DNA from: Stigmatella aurantiaca
GTDB lineage: Bacteria; Myxococcota; Myxococcia; Myxococcales; Myxococcaceae
Length of the DNA: 64,000 bases
NCBI RefSeq assembly: GCF_900109545.1
Contig: NZ_FOAP01000027.1
Coordinates: forward strand, 62,001-126,000
Direction: 5' to 3'
Of this stretch, positions 42,783 through 50,069 are shown one piece after another; position 1 is the stretch's first letter, and every line of letters starts with the position of its first letter. The notes below the pieces were generated by a model. The model was given only the letters and a program-made list of their open reading frames with translations. It had not been told where the DNA came from and ran no database searches. The position numbers and the translations under genes are program-made.

Positions 42783-43097
42783 CGCCTCGCTTTGCCGCTG
42801 GATGCGTGGCCCCTTGCATGGGGCCGCCCCGGCGGCGGGACAAGCCCCCGGGGGAGGGAAAAGGGCTCAAAACCGAAAAATTAAATTCGCGGGAGATCCA
42901 AGGAGCCCGGTGAACGTCAAAGACCCTGCACGGACGCCGGAAGGCGCCGGAAACTCTCGGTGCTGCGCGCGCCGGATGGATGTCGTCGTCCCCCTCTCCG
43001 GGTCCTCGAAGGACCTGGGCCTGGAGAGATGGGTTCCCGGACCACTAGAGAGGGAGTGGTCCGGGGCCCATTATTTTTCGCCGGTGGTCTGGCCGCC
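42783..43097. other. Gene-free interval of about 315 bases
   Basis: Between the AI-2E gene start (minus) and the tail-collar stop (minus). It holds the promoter region of the AI-2E gene, including an A-rich stretch near 42875-42890 (AAAACCGAAAAATTAAATT), and the hairpin at 43036. An AAGGAG followed by GTG at 42910 opens a short frame of 71 residues without convincing composition; I see no other feature. Confidence 0.5.
43036..43065. terminator. Strong 11-base hairpin downstream of the tail-collar gene
   Basis: CCCGGACCACT (43036-43046) and AGTGGTCCGGG (43055-43065) pair perfectly with loop AGAGAGGG. On the plus strand it is followed by GCCCATTATTTTT. It lies 33 bases after the tail-collar stop read on the minus strand, so it terminates that gene and could also stop plus-strand transcripts. 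Confidence 0.6.
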
Positions 43098-43631
43098 TCA
43101 TCCGTTCGGCGGCAGGTGGCCCTGAATGGCGATGATGAAGCTCACGCACTGGAAGGGCGGCAGGTTGTCGTGGGGCTGGCCTCCGCCCGCGATGCCAATG
43201 GCCTTGGCGTTCATGCTCGTGTTGGGCACGGTGCTGTAGAGGTGCGCGGGCTCGTGCGTGGCGCCATTCACCAGCACCGCGGGCACACACCCCTCGGGCA
43301 CGCTGGCATCGCCCTCGCCCGCGTAGGCCGAGAGCTTGTGGGCATGGGAGGGCATCTGGCTGGAGGTCAACGTCACCGTCTCCGCGCCCCCGCGCGACCC
43401 CAGCGTGCGCGCCGACAGGCCCGGCCCGGTGCCCCAGTGCATGGGCAGGCGCCCCCGCAGGTCCGGCAGGGCGAAGGTGTTGCACCCATCGCCCCCGTAG
43501 CTCGTGCCCAGCAGCGAGAAGAGCGAGGGGTGGAGCGAGATGGGCAAGAGCTGCCCGTTGCACAACGCCCACCCGGGCGGCGCGGAATTGCCACCGAACA
43601 TCCGGATTTCGCCGAGGAGTGGCTCGGACAT
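43098..43631 (-). CDS. Phage tail-collar (microcystin-dependent) family protein
   Basis: 177 residues starting MSEPLLGEIRMFGGNSAPPGW. LGEIRMF, A-P-P-G-W-A-L-C-N-G-Q, LFSLLGTSYGGDG, TFALPDLRGRLPMHWG, SHAHKLSA and LPPFQCVSFIIAIQG are the classical tail collar (MdpB) features: a beta-rich structural fold found in phage tails and in many free-standing bacterial proteins. GGAAAGGAA precedes the ATG at 43631. No phage genes surround it, so it is likely a bacterial stand-alone member with an adhesive or tail-like role. It diverges from the next gene. Confidence 0.9.
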   Translation of the reverse strand: MSEPLLGEIRMFGGNSAPPGWALCNGQLLPISLHPSLFSLLGTSYGGDGCNTFALPDLRGRLPMHWGTGPGLSARTLGSRGGAETVTLTSSQMPSHAHKLSAYAGEGDASVPEGCVPAVLVNGATHEPAHLYSTVPNTSMNAKAIGIAGGGQPHDNLPPFQCVSFIIAIQGHLPPNG

Positions 43632-43938
43632 GTGTGTTTCCTTTCCAAGGAAGCGCTCCGCAAGCGTCGGGAGCGAGACAGCCCTCCCGGCGGGTCCATG
43701 GAGTCCGTGGCGCACCTGCCGCACGCTGGGTTCACGGCGCCGCGCCAGATTCCCAGCTGGAATCCCGGCTCCGAGGTACGCGGGGGGGGAAAATGCAGAT
43801 TTCGGCCGTGCGGTCGCACGATGTGTTGAATGGGCGTGGGCCCGGGGGCCGGCGCGCTCCAGGACAACCGCTGTAGGCGCGTCTTCCGGGGACGTCGGAG
43901 TCCCATGAGACGCTGTGGACAGTCGGCCTGGAGAAACC
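43632..43938. promoter_or_regulatory. Divergent intergenic region with a short perfect palindrome
   Basis: About 307 bases between the tail-collar gene and the gene at 43939. CGTGCG (43807-43812) and CGCACG (43815-43820) form a near-continuous inverted repeat with a 2-base spacer; it could be an operator for both divergent promoters. Nothing else is apparent. Confidence 0.35.
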
Positions 43939-44460
43939 ATGAAAAACACACGGTGGGGAAAGTCCTGTCCTCCGGAAACGCCCAGCGAAGTCGAGGAGGC
44001 GCTGCGCCACCTCGCCCGCCGCACGGCCGAGGACGTGGAAGAGGCCGGGCTGGACGCGCAGTTGCTCCTGACGTTCCAGGAGGCCCGGGACACGGGCACG
44101 GTGCCCCTGGATGCGGGCTTCTTCCTGGTGGCCCACATCCTGCTCGCCATGGCGGACGAGGCGCTCGCCGCAGATGCGCGGGTGCGCGCGCTCAACGGCG
44201 AGCTGGAGGCGATGGAGCGCGACGCGGGCCTGGAGGTGGACACCTTCTGGGCGCCGGAGGACATCCCGGAAGAGTGGGAAGCACTGCTGGTCGAGTACGA
44301 GATGGCCTGTGACGAGGCCCGCGCGGCGTTTTTCCGGGATGCCGGGGAGGAAGTGATGGCGGAGGTGTTCCTGCACGACCGGGCGGCGTTCATCCGCCAG
44401 TTCGAAAGTGGACGCCGCTTCTTCCACGGGCTGCCCATGCTGCCGAGCTACGTGAACTGA
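43939..44460 (+). CDS. Hypothetical acidic helical protein
   Basis: 173 residues, strongly acidic and alpha-helical (EVEEALRHLARRTAEDVEEAG, LDAQLLLTFQEARD), no signal peptide, so cytoplasmic. No family recognised. ATG at 43939 has GGAG about 7 bases upstream. It stands alone between a divergent tail-collar gene and a membrane-protein gene 123 bases on, with an inverted repeat following its stop. Composition and codon use resemble the neighbours, so it is likely native. Confidence 0.7.
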   Translation: MKNTRWGKSCPPETPSEVEEALRHLARRTAEDVEEAGLDAQLLLTFQEARDTGTVPLDAGFFLVAHILLAMADEALAADARVRALNGELEAMERDAGLEVDTFWAPEDIPEEWEALLVEYEMACDEARAAFFRDAGEEVMAEVFLHDRAAFIRQFESGRRFFHGLPMLPSYVN

Positions 44461-44488
44461 CGGCCCGCGCGCCCGCTCCCGGTTAAGT

Positions 44489-44512
44489 CTCTGACGGCAG
44501 GGAGCGTCAGAG
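44489..44512. terminator. Perfect 8-base inverted repeat after the acidic protein gene
   Basis: CTCTGACG (44489-44496) and CGTCAGAG (44505-44512) with spacer GCAGGGAG, 28 bases after the stop at 44460. A second stem GCCCCC/GGGGGC (44532-44537 with 44546-44551) follows. They could act as terminator or as operator for the gene at 44584. Confidence 0.45.
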
Positions 44513-44583
44513 GGGAGGGGTAAGGTCCGGGGCCCCCGTCAGCGCGGGGGCACCCGTGCGTCCTTGGGCGCGGAGCGTGCGAG

Positions 44584-45096
44584 ATGCGGTCAGGAGCAAC
44601 GGCGGTGTACGAGCTGGTCAGTGCATCAGGGGCGAGGGTGGCCTGTGTCGTTTTCCTGCTCCTGGCCCTGGGGCTCGCGGCGGGCCTCTATGCGGTGCTG
44701 GTGAGGGCCTCCGGCGGCCGGGCCGTGTTCCACGAGGAGCCCCGGGTGCGCGGCCCGGTGGCGACGGTGGCCAGCCTCCTGCTGTTCGCGTTCCTGTTCG
44801 GCACGGTGTACGCCACGGTGCTGAGCGGCTTCTACCGGGTGGAGCTGCACGAGGAGGAGGTGCTGCTGCACTACCTGTTCCCCTCGCACGTCGTCTCGTT
44901 GCCGCGCGTGGAGCTGGCCGAGGTGGAGCGCGTGGCGATGCTGCCGGGCCGCTGGAGCATCCGGCTGCACACCCACCAGGGCGCCATGTATCCCAGCGCG
45001 CTCGCGCAGGAGCCCCCGGCGTTCCAGTCCTGGCGGGCGCTCCACGCCTACCTGGGGGGCGGCAAGGGGGACGTCAGCCCCGTGGAGTTCCGGTAA
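44584..45096 (+). CDS. Two-helix membrane protein with PH-like domain
   Basis: 170 residues with two membrane helices: ARVACVVFLLLALGLAAGLYAVL and VATVASLLLFAFLFGTVYATVL. A soluble C-terminal beta-rich part follows (FYRVELHEEEVLLHYLFPSHVVSLPRVELAEVERVA, then RWSIRLHTHQGAMYPS), similar in layout to small PH-like domains of bacterial membrane proteins. Function unknown. Its last 23 bases overlap the end of the convergent MobA-like gene. The ATG at 44584 is a plausible start but its Shine-Dalgarno is weak. Confidence 0.65.
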   Translation: MRSGATAVYELVSASGARVACVVFLLLALGLAAGLYAVLVRASGGRAVFHEEPRVRGPVATVASLLLFAFLFGTVYATVLSGFYRVELHEEEVLLHYLFPSHVVSLPRVELAEVERVAMLPGRWSIRLHTHQGAMYPSALAQEPPAFQSWRALHAYLGGGKGDVSPVEFR

Positions 45097-45661
45097 GGCG
45101 GGAGAGGTCCGCGGCGGTGTCGATGTCCTCGTCCCCCCCGGCGAGCGCCACCTCCACCACGCGCGAGGGCTCGCGCGTGATGACCCGCCGCGCCCCCTCT
45201 TCCGGGGCCAGGGCCTCCAGCTCCGCGAAGAGCGCCCGGGAGAACAGCGCGGGCACCCCGCGCGCGCCCGCGTAACCCGAGGCGACAATGGGGGCGTGGG
45301 TGCGCGTGAAGGTGTCCACCAGGGCGGCCAGGTGGGCGGCATCCACGCGGAGCTGATCGCACAGCACCACGAGCGCCGCGTCCACCTCGGGGGGCAGGGC
45401 CCGCAGCCCCACGCGCAGCGACAGGCCCATGCCCGCGGCCCAGGCCGGGTTGAGCACCGGGTGCACCGGCAGTCCCGCCAGCTCCGCGGCCACGGCCTCG
45501 GGGTGCGCGCCCAGCACGGCGACGACGGGGAGGAGGCCCGCGGCCACGGCGGCCTCGGCGGTGCGCCGCACCAGGGTTTGGCCCTCGTGGAGGAGGAGCT
45601 GCTTGGGCCGGCCCAGCCGCGAGGAGCTCCCCGCGGCCAGCACCACCCCGCCCACCCTCAC
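45074..45661 (-). CDS. MobA/MocA-like nucleotidyltransferase
   Basis: 195 residues of the NTP-transferase fold. VRVGGVVLAAGSSSRLGRPKQLL at the start is the nucleotide signature (G-x-G-x-R-x-G-x-x-K), followed by PVVAVLGAHPEAV, NPAWAAGMGLSLRVGL, VVLCDQLRVDA and RGVPALFSRALF. This is the MocA/MobA-like group that attaches CMP or GMP to molybdopterin for xanthine-dehydrogenase type enzymes. GTG start at 45661 overlaps the XdhC-like stop (GTGA). Co-occurrence with XdhC supports a role in making molybdenum cofactor variants. Confidence 0.85.
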   Translation of the reverse strand: MRVGGVVLAAGSSSRLGRPKQLLLHEGQTLVRRTAEAAVAAGLLPVVAVLGAHPEAVAAELAGLPVHPVLNPAWAAGMGLSLRVGLRALPPEVDAALVVLCDQLRVDAAHLAALVDTFTRTHAPIVASGYAGARGVPALFSRALFAELEALAPEEGARRVITREPSRVVEVALAGGDEDIDTAADLSRLTGTPRG

Positions 45662-46770
45662 GCGAGCCTCCGCGCCAGCGGCGGGGCCGGCGCGTGGATG
45701 GGGGCCTGGCGCTCGCGCAGCTTGCCCCCCTCGCGCCCGGAGAGCACGGCGCGCAGCTCGGCGGCGATGGACAGGGCCACCTCGTCCGCCCCTTCGGCGC
45801 CCACGTCCAGCCCCACCGGGGCGTGCAGCGTGCCGAGCTGCGCCGGGGTGGGGGTGAAGGGCAGCCCGGCGAGCAGCTTCTCCGTGCGGGAGCGGGGGCC
45901 CAGCACGCCCAGGTAGCGCAGCGGCCGGGCCAGCAACTGGGGCAGCAGCAGCCGGTCCTGCGGCAGGCTGTGGGTCATCAGCACCGCGAGGGTGCGCGGG
46001 GTGAGGGGCACCTTGTCCAGCACCTCGCTGGCCTTGGCGGCCACCACCGCGTGGGCGCGGGGAAAGCGCCGCCGCAGCGTGTCCAGCGGCTTGTCGGCCA
46101 CCACCGTGACGTGAAAGCCCAGGCCCGCGGCCTGCGCGCTCATGGGCACCACGTCGAAGCCGCCGCCGAACAGCACCACGGGCGCGGGGGGCTCCACCAC
46201 CTCCACCAGCACGTCCGCGCCGCCGCAGGGGCCGCTCCAGGTGCGCCCCTGGGCGAGGGCCTCCCCGGCCGCGGCATGCACCGCCTCGCGCAGCAGGCCC
46301 GACAGGGTGCTGGCCTCCACGCCGTCCTCGCGCAAGAGCAGCCGGGCGCCCACGGCGTGCGCGGGGCCGCGGTACACCGTGGCCACCACCGCGCGCTTCT
46401 CCTGCCGCCGCGCCTCCTCGGCGAAGGCGAGCGGCTCCACCGGCCCCGGCTCCCAGCGCTCCAGCAGCACGTCCACCACGCCGTTGCACCCGAGCGCGAA
46501 GGACAGGCCGCCCTCGTCGTCGGCGCCCTCGCCCGTGGAGTCGTAGCGCAGCAGGTGGGGGCCCTGGGCCGTCCAGAAGAAGGCCTTGCGGACGATGTCG
46601 CCCTCCAGGCACCCGCCGCTCACCCCACCGGCCAGCCAGCCGCTCTCGGCCATCAGCATGCGCGCGCCGGGGCGCCGGTACGCCGAGCCCGCCACGGCCA
46701 CCACGGTGGCCATCACATAGGGGCCGGGGGTCCGGGCCCGGGCCCGCAGGATGTCATCCAGATCCTTCAC
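45658..46770 (-). CDS. XdhC/CoxI family molybdenum-enzyme maturation protein
   Basis: 370 residues. An N-terminal XdhC/CoxI domain (VVAVAGSAYRRPGARMLM, GWLAGGVSGGCLEGDIV, FALGCNGVVDVLLE) is followed by a C-terminal Rossmann domain (VVLFGGGFDVVPMSAQAAGLGF, HAVVAAKASEV, VLMTHSLPQDRLLLPQLL, YLGVLGPRSRTEKLL). XdhC binds and protects the molybdenum cofactor and helps its sulfuration before insertion in enzymes such as xanthine dehydrogenase. The MobA-like gene is coupled downstream. No xanthine dehydrogenase subunit is seen in the window. Confidence 0.92.
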   Translation of the reverse strand: MKDLDDILRARARTPGPYVMATVVAVAGSAYRRPGARMLMAESGWLAGGVSGGCLEGDIVRKAFFWTAQGPHLLRYDSTGEGADDEGGLSFALGCNGVVDVLLERWEPGPVEPLAFAEEARRQEKRAVVATVYRGPAHAVGARLLLREDGVEASTLSGLLREAVHAAAGEALAQGRTWSGPCGGADVLVEVVEPPAPVVLFGGGFDVVPMSAQAAGLGFHVTVVADKPLDTLRRRFPRAHAVVAAKASEVLDKVPLTPRTLAVLMTHSLPQDRLLLPQLLARPLRYLGVLGPRSRTEKLLAGLPFTPTPAQLGTLHAPVGLDVGAEGADEVALSIAAELRAVLSGREGGKLRERQAPIHAPAPPLARRLA

Positions 46771-46918
46771 AGGTCATCCTTCCGAGGGGGCGCGAGTGTA
46801 CGCCCTCTTGTGGCGCGGGCCCAACAGTGCCCCCTGCCGGCCGGCCAATCCTCTCCGCTTCGCGTCCGTGCCACAACGCTCCTCCACCGTCACGACGCCC
46901 AGGGGGAGGCCCTCACGT

Positions 46919-47962
46919 ATGAGTGGAAATGAACGCTTCGCGCACGCCAGGGACGCGCGGGAGGAGACGCCGTGGGGGGCGGAGCCGGGAGACTGGGACG
47001 TGCCGCGGGCGATGGCCGTGGACTTCACCCGGGGGCCCACCCCGGCGTGTACCGCCTACCCGGCCGAGTCGGGCCTGGACGGCTTCTTCCTTCAGATGGG
47101 CGCGGCCTCCCTCGCGTGTGGCCACCAGCCGGACATCCAGGCGTTCCAGGCGCGCGGGGGCACGGCCATCCTGTCCATCGGCGGCGGCGCGGCCGGGCTG
47201 CTCGAAGCCCGGGAGGCCGACGTCCCGAAGGTGGCCGCCTGCTACGAGGCCATGGTCCGCCACCACGGGGTGCGGCACCTCGACTTCCACGTCCAGGGCG
47301 CCTTCCTCGACGAGCCCGTGGGCCCGGAGCGGCATGCCCAGGTGGTGTCCCGGCTGCGGGCCCTGCTGCCGGGGCTCCAGGTCTCCTACACCCTGCCGGG
47401 CGTGGTGGTGCCGGGCGTGCGGGAGGGCTTCAGCGGCGGGGCGGTCCGGTTCCTCCACACGCTGGCGCGCGGCGGCGTGGAGCCGGCGTTGATCAACGGC
47501 TGGGTGAAGGAGTTCGGGCCAGGGGCGCCCCTGGAGGCCGATGCGTGCTGGACGCGGGCCCTGTACGGCATGCACCGGCACCTCTCGGCGGCCTTCCTCT
47601 CGTGGGATGCGCGCAAGGTGTGGCGGCGCCTGGGGGCGCGTCCCCTGCTGGGCCTCCACCCGGGGGGGAGGACCTTCACCCTGGAGCACCTGCGGCGGCT
47701 GGTGGCCTTCGCACAGGAGCGCACCCTGGGGTGTGTCTCCGGGTGGGAGGCCGCGGACGACCGCAGCCAGGGGTTTGGCTTCTCGCGGCTCATCGCCTCC
47801 TACCGGCCGGGCCAGAGGCCACCCCTGCCGGCGGATGTCTGGGGTTGCTCACCTGAAGGCCGCGCGGCGCCCCCGGGCTCCTCGCTCAACGATCCGGTGC
47901 TCCATGCGATGGGATTGCTGGAAGCCGCCGCCGCCCTGGAGCGGAAGCCACACAACCGTTGA
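46919..47962 (+). CDS. GH18-like protein lacking catalytic acid
   Basis: 347 residues, TIM-barrel style. SGLDGFFLQMGAA, GGTAILSIGGGAAGLL, HHGVRHLDFHVQGAF and YTLPGVVVPGVRE are ordered as in chitinase-like GH18 proteins, where the active loop is DxxDxDxE. Here the loop is D122-F-H-V-Q126, so the acid/base Glu is Gln and other acids are lost. Probably a binding protein or inactive relic; no signal peptide visible. ATG 46919 has GGGGAGG about 10 bases upstream. It diverges from XdhC and precedes the trehalase by about 130 bases. Confidence 0.62.
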   Translation: MSGNERFAHARDAREETPWGAEPGDWDVPRAMAVDFTRGPTPACTAYPAESGLDGFFLQMGAASLACGHQPDIQAFQARGGTAILSIGGGAAGLLEAREADVPKVAACYEAMVRHHGVRHLDFHVQGAFLDEPVGPERHAQVVSRLRALLPGLQVSYTLPGVVVPGVREGFSGGAVRFLHTLARGGVEPALINGWVKEFGPGAPLEADACWTRALYGMHRHLSAAFLSWDARKVWRRLGARPLLGLHPGGRTFTLEHLRRLVAFAQERTLGCVSGWEAADDRSQGFGFSRLIASYRPGQRPPLPADVWGCSPEGRAAPPGSSLNDPVLHAMGLLEAAAALERKPHNR

Positions 47963-48088
47963 TCGATTTGAGGCCAAATAGTTGGGGTTCAGAGCAACTC
48001 GCGGGAGGCAAGCGAACGCGCGAAGCGGGAGATGACGAAAGGGAAAACTCGTGTACGGTGCAAGCCGTTGCGCGAGGTGATTCCCGGT

Positions 48089-50026
48089 ATGCCGTCTCTC
48101 CCTCCGTCTCGTTCTGTGTTGCCCCATGTGCTGGGGGCAGCGCCTCTGTCCGCCCTGTCTGCCGAGCCGAGCCACGCCCTCGTGGCGTCCTCCGCCGCCA
48201 GCCCCTTGTCGCCGAGCGCGTTCACCGCGCGCCTGGCGTACGAGGTGTTGATGGCGTTGGATCTCGACCGGGATGGGCGCATCACCGCCAAGGATGCGGA
48301 GCGCGCGCGCTCCAGCAACCTGCGCTTCGCGGTGGACTTCCTCCTGGGCCCGGGCGTGCGCCTGGAGCTGTCCGGCGCGGAGCGGCTGTCGCACGCCGCG
48401 GACGTGCTCGCCGAGGAGATTCTCCAGGGCCGCGGCGAGCTGCCGGGCCTGCCGGCCACGCGCCTCTTGGAGCGGCGCACCGAGGCGCTGCGGCGGCTGA
48501 TTGATCAAGGCTGGGACGGGCTCCTCCGGCGCTCGGACCGGGTGGAGGACCTCGAGGCCGCGCTGCGGGTGATGCCGGTGAAGAGCCCCGAGGGCCGGCG
48601 GCGCGTGTACGTGCCCGCCGCGGACCGCAAGGCGCTCAAGAAGCTGCGCGCGCAGGCGGTGCGCACGGGCCTGGAGGTGGTGCCGCTCGCCCCGCCGAAG
48701 ACGCAAGCGGACTGGGTGCGGCTCATGCGCGAGCCGGGCATGGCGTACCTGCCGCGCCCGTACATCGTCCCGGGCGGCCGCTTCGTGCAGATGTTCGGCT
48801 GGGACAGCTACTTCAACGGGCGGGGGGCGCTGGCCTCCGGGCGCGCGGAGCTGGCGCGCGACATGCTCGAGAACCAGCTCTACGCCATCGAGCACTACGG
48901 GAAGATTTCCAACTCCAACCTCAGCTACCACCTGTCGCGCACGCAGCCGCCGCTGATGCCCCGGCTGGCGCTGGAGCTGCACGCGGTGCGGCCGGACCGC
49001 AAGATGCTCCAGCGCGTGGCGAAGATGGCCATGAAGGAGCTGGAGACGGTGTTCCGCACCGGCCCCCGCGGCACGCCCAGCGGGCTGTCGCGCTTCAAGG
49101 ACGACGCGGAGGGCCCCGACGCGGAGGACCTGTCGGCCTTCTACGACGAGCCGCGCCCGGACAGCGCGGAGTTCCACCGGCATGACCGGGCCATCCGCGA
49201 GAGCGGCTGGGACATGTGCCACCGCTTCGGCCAGGCCACGCACCACTACGAGCCGGTGTGCCTCAACTCGCTGCTCTTCCAGTACGAGCAGGACCTGGCG
49301 CACATCCTGCGGCTGCTGGAGGGGGAGAACTCGCTCCGGGCGGCCTCGTACGAGAAGGCGGCCCGGGCCCGGGCGCGCACCATGCGCGCGCGCTTCTGGG
49401 ACGAGTCGAAGGGGATGTTCTTCGACCACGACTTCGTGGCGGGCAAGCGCTCGGCCTACGAGTCCGTGGCCACCTTCTACCCGCTGTGGACGGGCTGGGC
49501 CTCGCGCAAGGAGGCCGCCGCGGTGGCCGCTTCCGTGCCGCGCTTCCTCCAGGCCGGCGGCCTGTCCGCCACGAGCCGTCCCTCGCGCGAGGCGGCGGGC
49601 GGCGAGGACTTGCAGTGGGACTGGCCCTTTGGCTGGGCGCCCCATCAGCTCATCGCCGTGGAGGGGCTGCGCCGGTACGGCTTCGACGCCGAGGCGGACC
49701 TGGTGGCCTACCGCTGGCTGTCCATGGTGCTGGACACCGCCGGGGAGCACAACGGCCTCATCAAGGAGAAGTACGACGTGGTGCGCCGCTCGGTGAACGT
49801 GTCCGTCGAGTACGGCAACCAGGGCGCGGACCGCGGCGCGTACCTCTCGCCCCGGAAGGAGCGGACGCTGGGCTTCGCGTGGACGAACGCCTCGGTGCTG
49901 CTGCTGCTCGACGGCCTGCCCGCGCAGCTGCGCGAGCTGCTCGACGTCGGGGTGCCCTCCGAGACGCTTCCGGGCCCCAGCGACGTGCGGCACCGGGGCA
50001 ATGAGCCCCTGCGCGCCATCGGCTGA
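48089..50026 (+). CDS. GH37 trehalase with EF-hand-like loop
   Basis: 645 residues. Trehalase signatures: PGGRFVQMFGWDSYF (PGGRFxExYxWDxYF, with the E replaced by Q), SGWDMCHRFG with the catalytic Asp, QWDWPFGWAP and KEKYDVVRRS and NVSVEYGNQG. It hydrolyses trehalose to two glucose units. Residues 58-69, DLDRDGRITAKD, look like a calcium loop (D-x-D-x-D-G-x-I-x3-D), an uncommon addition. The start is uncertain: ATG 48032 is in frame but lacks ribosome-site spacing, whereas GAGGTG lies about 10 bases before 48089. No clear signal peptide. Confidence 0.88.
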   Translation: MPSLPPSRSVLPHVLGAAPLSALSAEPSHALVASSAASPLSPSAFTARLAYEVLMALDLDRDGRITAKDAERARSSNLRFAVDFLLGPGVRLELSGAERLSHAADVLAEEILQGRGELPGLPATRLLERRTEALRRLIDQGWDGLLRRSDRVEDLEAALRVMPVKSPEGRRRVYVPAADRKALKKLRAQAVRTGLEVVPLAPPKTQADWVRLMREPGMAYLPRPYIVPGGRFVQMFGWDSYFNGRGALASGRAELARDMLENQLYAIEHYGKISNSNLSYHLSRTQPPLMPRLALELHAVRPDRKMLQRVAKMAMKELETVFRTGPRGTPSGLSRFKDDAEGPDAEDLSAFYDEPRPDSAEFHRHDRAIRESGWDMCHRFGQATHHYEPVCLNSLLFQYEQDLAHILRLLEGENSLRAASYEKAARARARTMRARFWDESKGMFFDHDFVAGKRSAYESVATFYPLWTGWASRKEAAAVAASVPRFLQAGGLSATSRPSREAAGGEDLQWDWPFGWAPHQLIAVEGLRRYGFDAEADLVAYRWLSMVLDTAGEHNGLIKEKYDVVRRSVNVSVEYGNQGADRGAYLSPRKERTLGFAWTNASVLLLLDGLPAQLRELLDVGVPSETLPGPSDVRHRGNEPLRAIG

Positions 50027-50052
50027 GGCGCACAGGGAGCATGGGGCCGTGT

Positions 50053-50069
50053 CCCTCCTCAGTGGAGGG
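50053..50069. terminator. Hairpin between convergent trehalase and lipoprotein genes
   Basis: CCCTCC (50053-50058), loop TCAGT, GGAGGG (50064-50069). It overlaps the stop codon of the minus-strand lipoprotein, 27 bases after the trehalase stop, and can serve both directions. Confidence 0.5.

Noticed and set aside
42910-43125. Short plus-strand frame with AAGGAG before GTG
   Set aside because: The ribosome site is good, but the 71-residue product has no signal or motif, contains the hairpin at 43036 and runs into the opposing tail-collar gene.
43098-43631. Prophage remnant because of the tail-collar protein
   Set aside because: No other phage genes, integrase or attachment repeats are nearby.
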